DNA of 10,791 bases from Stramenopiles sp. TOSAG23-3 (lineage: Eukaryota > Sar), in the NCBI GenBank assembly GCA_900128585.1, contig LT642787.1, forward strand, positions 1 to 10,791. The letters are read 5' to 3'. Positions 1 through 6,156 of the stretch are shown piece by piece. Within the stretch, counting starts at the first letter, position 1. The number at the start of each line of letters is the position of its first letter. Under the pieces are notes generated by a model, which was not told the DNA's origin, ran no database searches, and was given only the letters and a program-made list of their open reading frames with translations. Made by a program: the position numbers and the translations under genes.

Positions 1-100
1 TTATACTTTTTACCTGGAATAGAAAGAGGAGTAAATAATTTTGCCCACATTTATAAATAAGGTTATGTATTGAATTAATTATATTATTACAATATTAAAT

Positions 101-130
101 AGTATATATATAATACATATAATATATACA
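101..130. repeat. TA-rich microsatellite-like tract
   Basis: This is a run of imperfect TA dinucleotides (TATATATATAATACATATAA and on) inside the AT-rich spacer. It is probably a simple-sequence tract with no coding role. Confidence 0.5.
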
Positions 131-702
131 AAACATTATATAGAATACACGTAATTAGAAGTGCCTTGATGACGCAATTTTTTATTTTTTTAAGACTGAA
201 GAAACAAACAAAGCAAAAGCGCTTCCTTCTCCTTCCTCCTCCTTCTCCTTCATCTTTTTTAGAAAAAAAAAAGAAGATCGATCATCAAAACAACTTTTAT
301 AGAAATCGAGAAGAAGAAAATAAAAGAAGAAGAATTGAAGAAACTATAATTATTAATGAATCGATCATCTTGATAGATAGGGTTTTTAGCTAAATAGGAC
401 TACGATGTGTATTACTTATTAATCAGCATAATAATGAAAAGTACGAGGCGAATGATGAAACAAAGTAAAACCGTCGAATTTCATAATAAAAATATGGTAG
501 AAAGAGAAACGAATAAAAATAGAATTTTTCTCACATCCGTTTCACGCCCAAAATATTTAGGTAACAATTCCATTTAATAATCACAGGTCACAGCATAATA
601 AAATAGATCACACGCATTCCCCAACGTTTCACATATGATTGGAATTTAAAAAAAAAAGACAGTGTACATAATAGTATTTCTATATAATTAATAAACGATT
701 AG

Positions 703-742
703 ATACTAGATAGTCGTTCTAGTATTCGTAGATATATACGAA
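703..742. repeat. Two abutting small inverted repeats
   Basis: ATACTAGA (703-710) is complementary to TCTAGTAT (718-725) across a 7-base loop. It is followed at once by TTCGTA (725-730), complementary to TACGAA (737-742) across a 6-base loop. The arms are perfect, but stems of 8 and 6 bp can arise by chance in AT-rich DNA. No function is assigned. Confidence 0.35.
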
Positions 743-1063
743 GTGTGATAAGAGTATCTCTATTATTATCCGCCTATGTCAAAATAAAAATCTTTTGATA
801 CGAGGCATCGCCGCTTCCGTAAATTAAGGATAAATATAGATAAATACATATTCCATTTTTGTTTAACCGTATGAATGATATAAAGGTTTAAAGTGTGATA
901 AAGTATGGAGATGATGTACAGAACCCTTTCCCCTTAATTATCGATCGAAGAGACATAATTTTTTTCTTTAAATATAATCGTTTATCTCTTCACAAAACTA
1001 ACATTGGGATAGCATAGATATATATGAGAGTATATAACTCCTCTTTTTATTATTATATTTAAC

Positions 1064-1189
1064 ATGAAGAGAGAAGGGGAAGAATATACGTACCGCCGAC
1101 TTTTGTGGTTGGAGAAGAAAGGATTTTATTCCTACGATGAAAAAGGAAATTGGCAACCAGTGCGGAACTACAGAAATCTACTTTCTTGA
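1064..1189 (+). CDS. Small 41-codon ORF upstream of the kinesin gene (hypothetical or uORF)
   Basis: An ATG at 1064 opens 41 codons ending in TGA at 1187-1189, 90 bases before the kinesin start. Unlike the surrounding spacer, the predicted peptide is balanced in composition and rich in aromatic residues: it has W15, an aromatic cluster FYSY, then GNWQP. It is too short for the usual length cut-offs. It could be an upstream ORF in the kinesin leader, a very small gene, or the fragment of a lost gene. The K-K-x-F-Y-S and E-K-G elements loosely resemble the WW-like start of the fusion protein encoded at 6157, but this is weak. I recognise no family, and it may be a chance ORF. Confidence 0.25.
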   Translation: MKREGEEYTYRRLLWLEKKGFYSYDEKGNWQPVRNYRNLLS

Positions 1190-1279
1190 GCAAATACAAA
1201 ACAGATAGTTTTCACTAAGAAAGTTATCGCTTTATTACTTCATTGGAACGGAAGCAGACAGAACACAAACGCATTCAAA

Positions 1280-4123
1280 ATGGGATGTGGTGCATCAGCT
1301 GCGGCACCGCCACTCACCCCGGGCGGTGGCACTGCAGAGTACAATACGGGTGGCGGTGCTCAAGCGGTTGCCTCGAGCGGCCCTGCCAGCCAGGGTGTAG
1401 AAATGGACGACGAAGTTGCGCAGCAGACTGCGGAACTTCTTTTTGATCTGTTGCCTTACTACGACACGGGTAACACGGAAGCAGACCAGATCTTTTTGGC
1501 CACCCTTCAAGCGCAAAGCATGTTGGTGCATGCGCGAGATCCTCACGGAAACACTCTCCTCATGGTCGCGTGCCAGAGCGTGAAGTCGGACTTGATCGAA
1601 TTGATGATTGAAAAAGAGGTTGATGTGAACGCCCAGAACTACATGGGCGTGTCCGCACTCCACATCGTTTGTTACGAAGTCAACGACAAGTCTTATACCC
1701 TGTGCGAGCAGCTCATTACGGCAGGTGCGAACACGGATGCCCGGGACGCCGAAGGGTGCACCCCCGTTCACTACGCAGCAAGTGGAGGGCACGCGTCTCT
1801 CGTCGCTTTGCTTTTGATGTACGGAGCCAATGCGGTTGCCGTTGACAACATGGGATACACGGCGCAGGACTATGCCGTGCAGTCCAATCACTCAGAGGTG
1901 GTACAGCTTCTTTACCACGCCGCTGGGGCCGAGGAGAACCCAAAAGAAGAAGAAGAGACATTGATCGAAGTTGCAGCAGACTTGTGGACGGAATATTTGG
2001 ACCCAGCGAGTGGATGCCCGTACTACTACAATTCGTTGACGGGGGAAACTACTTGGGACAGACCAGAATCCTTCGAGTCCACCATCGCAGACCTTGCTGC
2101 AGATGCCCTGCGCATTACACAGCAAGAGAACGTCGAAAAGGCCCAAGCGGAATACGACAATCGAGGCGAGGGAGAAATGAAGGTCGCTTTTCTACTGGAG
2201 CGCTGGCGAAGGATTGCATGGAGGGCCGGTATGAAAGGTGTCATGGACAAGCAACGCAAGGCTACGCGAAAGTTCGCGATGGAGCAAGCCAAGGCACGAA
2301 TGTACCTCCTCGAGAATGGGACTTCGGACCAGCAGGCCAGTGTTCAAAAAGAATTGAAAATGAACAAAGCCGAAATCGAAAAGCTGAAAGAAAAGCTGAA
2401 GGAAAAAGATGCCCAAAAAGCCGTTGTTGTAAACGATTCAGAAATCCAGCGGTTGCGAGCTGAGCTCGAGAAGAAGAACAGGAATGGCAACCTGAACATG
2501 GACGCAATCAAAAACAAAATGCGGAAAGAGTTTGAGGACGAGTTTCAGCAGCAGAAGCGGCAGGCCATGAAAGAAATCGAAAGCCGGCAAGCAGAGAAGG
2601 CGAGCGCAATGGCCCAAGCACTCGCTGCGAAAGACAAGGAGGTAGGCTCCATGAAAGAAAAATTGGAAATGGCGGAAAAGTTGAGCAAGCAGAAACTTCA
2701 GAGCGCCGACGAGGCGGCAAAGAGGCAGGGTGCGTTGAAGAAACAAAACGACGAATCGGCACGAAAGGTCGCGGAAATGCAGAAGAAACTAGATGCTAAA
2801 GACGCCCAGCTACAGAAAAAGACGAAAGAGGTCGACAAGATTCGTGCTCAATCCGCCACGAAAGAAAGTCAAGTTGCCGCAGAAGCAAAGAAGTTGGCGC
2901 AAGAGAAGGCCCAGCTTGAGAAAGAAAAGGCGCAAATGTCGCTGGAGCTGCAAAACTTGAAGGATGAAAACGCTAAGCTCCGACGCGATTACTTGCACGA
3001 ACAGAACCTTCGCCGCAAGTACCACAACGAAGTCGAAGACTTGAAGGGTGCAATCCGTGTCTACTCAAGAACCAGGCCCCTGTCGAATTCGGAGAAAGAG
3101 AAAAATTGCAAGGAAGTTACCTCGTTCCCAGATGAGTTCGTTATCAACATTACAGACGAAAACGAGCGAAAGAAAACATTTGAGTTTGACAAGAGTTTTG
3201 GACCCAACAGTACGCAAGAGGAGGTCTTCGGAGACACGAAGCGCTTGATTCAGTCTGCTATAGACGGTTACAACGTGTGCATTTTCGCATATGGCCAGAC
3301 TGGGTCCGGGAAGACTTACACCATGATGGGGGCCAGCAACGATGAGAACCCAGGGCTTACGCCCCGGGCCGTGAAAGAGATTTTCCGAATTGGTCGCAGA
3401 GACAAAGACAAGATTAAGATAAACTGTTCGTTTTACATGGTCGAGCTTTATAAGGACGCCCTTGTGGACCTGCTTTCGGACAAGGACGTTGGCGACCAGC
3501 CAAAATTGAACATAAAGAAAGATTCACGGGGAGTCGTATACATTGAGGGCGTCGAAAAGCGCACCAACATTGAAGACAAAAACGAATTGAACGCGGCAAT
3601 CGCGGATGGAATGTCCAGGCGCAAGACTGCATCCACCAAAATGAACTCCGAAAGTTCCCGGTCTCACCTGATCATGAGCATATTGATTGAAGTAACCAAT
3701 TTGAACACCAACGTGAACACCGTGGGGAAATTGACACTTGTGGATTTGGCGGGATCCGAACGTGTTGGAAAAACGGGCGCCACGAACGATCGATTAAAGG
3801 AGGCCCAGAGTATCAACAAAAGTCTGAGCGCATTGGGAGATGTCATTTCCTCTTTGACAAGCAACCAAAAGCATATCCCGTACAGGAACCACAAGCTTAC
3901 GATGCTTTTGAGCGATTCGTTGGGTGGTAATGCGAAAACACTAATGTTTGTAAACGCTTCGCCGGCGGACTACAACACTGCAGAAACTGTGAACTCTCTT
4001 CAGTTTGCGTCCAGGGTAAAGAAAGTCGTTAACCAGTCCACGAAAACCATCGAGACGAAGGAGATCAAAGAATTGAAGAAACAACTGATGGTTTTAAAGG
4101 CCGCTATGAAGATGAAAAAATAA
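1280..4123 (+). CDS. Kinesin-14 family C-terminal motor with ankyrin repeats and WW domain
   Basis: This is a complete 947-aa microtubule motor, probably minus-end-directed. The start ATG (AAAATGG context) gives MGCGAS, a match to N-myristoylation at Gly2 with a palmitoylatable Cys3. A Gly/Ala-rich linker follows, then about four ankyrin repeats (residues ~88-220), a canonical WW domain (~235-264: W236, YYY 248-250, W259, P262) and a long Lys/Glu/Gln-rich coiled coil (~350-580). The kinesin-14 neck (LKGAIRVYSRTRP) leads into the motor (~590-916) with P-loop GQTGSGKT (672-679), switch I NSESSRSH (789-796) and switch II DLAGSE (822-827). The neck-before-motor order places it in kinesin-14. Motor segments such as PGLTPRA and FYMVELYKDALVDLL resemble the plant/protist KCBP class. 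The basic tail after the motor (~925-947) could bind calmodulin. Ankyrin and WW domains would bind cargo or partner proteins, the WW favouring proline-rich ligands. No introns are needed. Membrane or flagellar-membrane attachment is inferred from the acylation motif. Confidence 0.95.
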   Translation: MGCGASAAAPPLTPGGGTAEYNTGGGAQAVASSGPASQGVEMDDEVAQQTAELLFDLLPYYDTGNTEADQIFLATLQAQSMLVHARDPHGNTLLMVACQSVKSDLIELMIEKEVDVNAQNYMGVSALHIVCYEVNDKSYTLCEQLITAGANTDARDAEGCTPVHYAASGGHASLVALLLMYGANAVAVDNMGYTAQDYAVQSNHSEVVQLLYHAAGAEENPKEEEETLIEVAADLWTEYLDPASGCPYYYNSLTGETTWDRPESFESTIADLAADALRITQQENVEKAQAEYDNRGEGEMKVAFLLERWRRIAWRAGMKGVMDKQRKATRKFAMEQAKARMYLLENGTSDQQASVQKELKMNKAEIEKLKEKLKEKDAQKAVVVNDSEIQRLRAELEKKNRNGNLNMDAIKNKMRKEFEDEFQQQKRQAMKEIESRQAEKASAMAQALAAKDKEVGSMKEKLEMAEKLSKQKLQSADEAAKRQGALKKQNDESARKVAEMQKKLDAKDAQLQKKTKEVDKIRAQSATKESQVAAEAKKLAQEKAQLEKEKAQMSLELQNLKDENAKLRRDYLHEQNLRRKYHNEVEDLKGAIRVYSRTRPLSNSEKEKNCKEVTSFPDEFVINITDENERKKTFEFDKSFGPNSTQEEVFGDTKRLIQSAIDGYNVCIFAYGQTGSGKTYTMMGASNDENPGLTPRAVKEIFRIGRRDKDKIKINCSFYMVELYKDALVDLLSDKDVGDQPKLNIKKDSRGVVYIEGVEKRTNIEDKNELNAAIADGMSRRKTASTKMNSESSRSHLIMSILIEVTNLNTNVNTVGKLTLVDLAGSERVGKTGATNDRLKEAQSINKSLSALGDVISSLTSNQKHIPYRNHKLTMLLSDSLGGNAKTLMFVNASPADYNTAETVNSLQFASRVKKVVNQSTKTIETKEIKELKKQLMVLKAAMKMKK

Positions 4124-4171
4124 GTAAACACCATGAAGTTATTTTTAGGCTTTTATTATAAAATAATATCG

Positions 4172-4177
4172 AATAAA
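4172..4177 (+). terminator. Poly(A) signal AATAAA of the kinesin gene
   Basis: AATAAA lies 49 bases after the kinesin stop codon in an A/T-rich 3' region followed by a T run. Distance and sequence fit a eukaryotic cleavage/polyadenylation signal. Base composition makes chance occurrence quite possible. Confidence 0.45.
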
Positions 4178-4455
4178 AATTTTTTACATAAGAATTCTTA
4201 CGTTATGTTAACTTTAAAAATAGCCATTATTTTTTTACTCGTCTATTATTGAATTTCATCGCAAAAACTTAAAATGTTGTACTTGTAATAATTTCCTATA
4301 TAAATGCGTAGAGTGAAAATAAAAGAGAACTTTTTTTGGTTTTAAAATAATAAGTTTTTTCGCCATTTTCCTTCTTATTCAATGTTATTTTGTGTAACAG
4401 TAACTCCCTGCTAGTTTTTTAATTAAAAAAAAGTTCACACAAAACCGTACAAGAT

Positions 4456-4545
4456 AATTGTTGGTACTACCTTGTACTACTTTACTACGAGGTAGTAGAA
4501 ATTCCTCTCTCCTCTCTCGTAGTGGATTCCAACATTCCAACAATT
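4456..4545. repeat. Nested inverted repeat upstream of the EF-hand gene
   Basis: The outer arms are AATTGTTGG (4456-4464) and CCAACAATT (4537-4545), a perfect 9 bp. Directly inside the left outer arm, TACTACCT (4465-4472) pairs with AGGTAGTA (4490-4497), a perfect 8 bp. The left arms abut, and the right arms are separated by 39 bases that include a CTCTCTCCTCTCTC tract. It may be an imperfect palindrome, a cruciform or RNA hairpin, or the remnant of a small inverted-repeat element. No target-site duplication was identified. Confidence 0.45.
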
Positions 4546-4637
4546 GTTACTGATGTATTGTATTCCATCTAGTCGACTAAAACAGACGATAGAATGACAA
4601 CAGAGGAAAATTATTGTTTGCAGCACTAACGTTTAAT

Positions 4638-4645
4638 TATAAAAA
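4638..4645 (+). promoter_or_regulatory. Possible TATA box (TATAAAAA) of the EF-hand gene
   Basis: TATAAAAA lies about 39 bases before the ATG, which would leave a very short leader. A second TATA-like site (TATATAAAG, 4664-4672) is only a few bases from the ATG and is too close to serve it. In such AT-rich DNA the match is weak evidence. Confidence 0.25.
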
Positions 4646-4676
4646 AGTTTCCTTCAAGACTCGTATATAAAGAAGT

Positions 4677-5594
4677 ATGGCATCTATTTTAACGAGGGTT
4701 TCAGCCCGTGGCATACACCAAACCCCACTTACCCGGAAGGTATGGACAAACGCGCGGATTCAAGAATGTTTAAACAGGCATACAAGGGTTGCAGACGCCG
4801 TCCTAGCGCAGGACAGTGATAGTAATGGTGGTGCACAGTCGACATTTTCCGTTCTCCCCATATTTGTTCCTTTTAAAGATCTTGCCAAGAACCAGGACTT
4901 TTCCTTCTTGCCTCGTGAACTTGATCCCGACGAACTCCACGCTTGGCTTTTGAAACATGGGTTCGAGGATAAGAAACAACCATTCCCGGATTTTCATTTT
5001 GTCGAATCCGAGAGTCAGTTACCCGATGATGGCGGCCACAGCAGACTTGTTATGCGCAAACTGTTGAAAAAGTTGTTTGGACAGCTTGATACCGACGGGG
5101 ATGGGCAGGTCACACTGACGGAACTGTCTACTTTTTTAAAGGCAAATAAAATCGATTCGACTGATTACAAAAATGTTATGGCTGCATTCCATACCGCTGA
5201 TTATGATGGATCTTACAAGCTGTCCTACGACCAGTTTAAACGGCTGGTACGAGAAACAAATTTGCTGCGGTCTTATGGAACGAAAGAAGGGACGTTTGCA
5301 CAATTTTCTGTAAATCAAGGATTGGTTGAAATGATTGCTTCTGAAATCTTTAAGAAAGCGGATTTGGACAACGAGCAGGCGATATCAAAAGTCGAATTGG
5401 TGCAAGTATGGAAAGCCTATCATTTAGGCGACGAGAAGGAAGCATTGGAGGTGTTTGATGAATACGATCTTAATGCAGATGGCCGAATCAACAAAGATGA
5501 ATTCACGGAATTGCTTTTGCGAAAGGGTGTCATTGATATTGCTGAAAATGCAACAGAAATGGAAGAGGGAGGCAATTCTTGTAGCATTCTTTAA
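4677..5594 (+). CDS. Four-EF-hand calcium-binding protein with C-terminal CaaX box
   Basis: This is a complete 305-aa protein, started at the first ATG in the frame (GTATGG, G at +4). Four EF-hand loops are visible. Loop 1 (138-149, DTDGDGQVTLTE) and loop 4 (264-275, DLNADGRINKDE) are canonical. Loop 2 (175-186) has Gln at position 12 and lacks the position-6 Gly. Loop 3 (229-240) keeps D1, D3 and E12 but has Gln at position 6. Loops 1 and 4 should therefore bind Ca2+ well, and 2 and 3 probably less well. The protein ends in CSIL, a CaaX box whose final Leu favours geranylgeranylation by GGTase-I. The first ~27 residues have five Arg/Lys and no acidic residue, which resembles a mitochondrial presequence and would conflict with cytosolic prenylation. 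Residues ~30-120 match no domain I recognise. It lies 553 bases after the kinesin gene. A role as a membrane-bound Ca2+ sensor is inferred. Confidence 0.9.
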   Translation: MASILTRVSARGIHQTPLTRKVWTNARIQECLNRHTRVADAVLAQDSDSNGGAQSTFSVLPIFVPFKDLAKNQDFSFLPRELDPDELHAWLLKHGFEDKKQPFPDFHFVESESQLPDDGGHSRLVMRKLLKKLFGQLDTDGDGQVTLTELSTFLKANKIDSTDYKNVMAAFHTADYDGSYKLSYDQFKRLVRETNLLRSYGTKEGTFAQFSVNQGLVEMIASEIFKKADLDNEQAISKVELVQVWKAYHLGDEKEALEVFDEYDLNADGRINKDEFTELLLRKGVIDIAENATEMEEGGNSCSIL

Positions 5595-5724
5595 AGGAGC
5601 ACAAAAAAAAAGGTAAATTTTATAAATTTTAGTCGTCACTAATAATAATATTTTATTATTAGATTTTTTTTTTTCACACAACACCACAACAACAACAAAA
5701 CCACCACCAAAATGAGGAGGGAAT

Positions 5725-5734
5725 AATAAATAAA
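5725..5734 (+). terminator. Overlapping AATAAA poly(A) signals of the EF-hand gene
   Basis: Two overlapping AATAAA hexamers (5725-5730 and 5729-5734) lie about 130 bases after the EF-hand stop. They are the clearest polyadenylation candidates in this spacer. Confidence 0.4.
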
Positions 5735-5885
5735 TAACAGCAGAAGAATATTATTTTTTGTTACTGCTGTGTTTATGTCAAGAAAAAGATATTTTTTCCC
5801 CCATTAACCCTAACACTAACCATTTCCTACGATATTTATCACCACACATCACCACCACGAGTGGTTGTCAAAAAAAAAAATAGGT

Positions 5886-5934
5886 CGACGACGAAGAGGA
5901 GGAGGAGAGACGAAGAAGAAGAAAGAAGAAGAAT
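5886..5934. repeat. Purine-rich GAA/GAG simple repeat
   Basis: This tract of GAC, GAA, GAG and GGA triplets is nearly pure purine on the + strand and ends in GAAGAAGAATAAA. It is a degenerate trinucleotide microsatellite in the spacer or 5' leader, with no sign of coding. Confidence 0.6.
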
Positions 5935-6156
5935 AAATATTATTAACATGTTATTATACAAACGAAGAACAAAAAAAAGAAAGAAAGCGCTGTAGGCCAC
6001 AAACTATTGTAAAATGGAACAAAAGGGAAATACTTATTTCTAAAGCTTCAGAGAACTACAGTGCTAAATATTGAACGCGTTTCGGTTGCCTCTTGAGAAA
6101 TAGACTCGTTGTTCCAGTTGCCGAGTCACAAACTCTGTATAGCGTGTACCTTCGGC

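Larger units (their letters stand above)
1..1063. other. AT-rich intergenic spacer
   Basis: This stretch has no convincing gene. It is very AT-rich, with stops in all frames. It holds TA-rich simple sequence (about 101-130), a polypyrimidine tract of CTT/CCT units (about 221-256) and a following A/G-rich stretch. The longest open stretch (about 169-393) encodes only low-complexity K/R/E/I-rich sequence that follows these tracts, so I do not call it a gene. An 11-base direct repeat (AAGTGTGATAA) occurs at 741-751 and 891-901. No tRNA or rRNA is recognisable. The right-hand part probably contains the promoter of the kinesin gene, but no clear core element can be assigned. Confidence 0.6.
4124..4676. 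other. AT-rich spacer between kinesin and EF-hand genes
   Basis: This stretch has no gene. It contains the kinesin 3' untranslated region with a poly(A) signal at 4172, many A/T homopolymers, a nested inverted repeat (4456-4545) and TATA-like sequences near the next gene. Two very short ORFs (4553-4597, 15 codons with stop; 4594-4629, 12 codons with stop) precede the EF-hand start. They would be leader ORFs only if transcription begins upstream of them. Confidence 0.6.
5595..6156. other. Low-complexity spacer before the fusion-enzyme gene
   Basis: This stretch has no gene of credible size. It contains the EF-hand 3' region, an ACC/AAC-rich stretch (about 5680-5712), poly(A)-signal-like sequence, a short telomere-like motif (TAACCCTAACACTAAC, about 5805-5820), an A10 run, a GAA/GAG-rich tract and several mini-ORFs. 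The mini-ORFs include ATG at 5948 and ATG at 6014-6043 (MEQKGNTYF). They would act as upstream ORFs if transcribed in the leader. Confidence 0.55.

Noticed and set aside
169-393. Open frame of about 75 codons rich in Lys, Arg, Glu and Ile
   Set aside because: It follows a polypyrimidine tract and an A/G-rich tract and encodes only low-complexity sequence. No domain, no neighbouring support.
1295-1891. 198-codon antisense open frame inside the kinesin gene
   Set aside because: It lies wholly opposite the ankyrin-coding region, has no recognisable domain and is explained as a shadow of the sense codon bias.
5803-5820. TAACCCTAACACTAAC, resembling telomeric CCCTAA repeats
   Set aside because: Only about two imperfect units, within spacer sequence between two genes. 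Too short to call an interstitial telomere.
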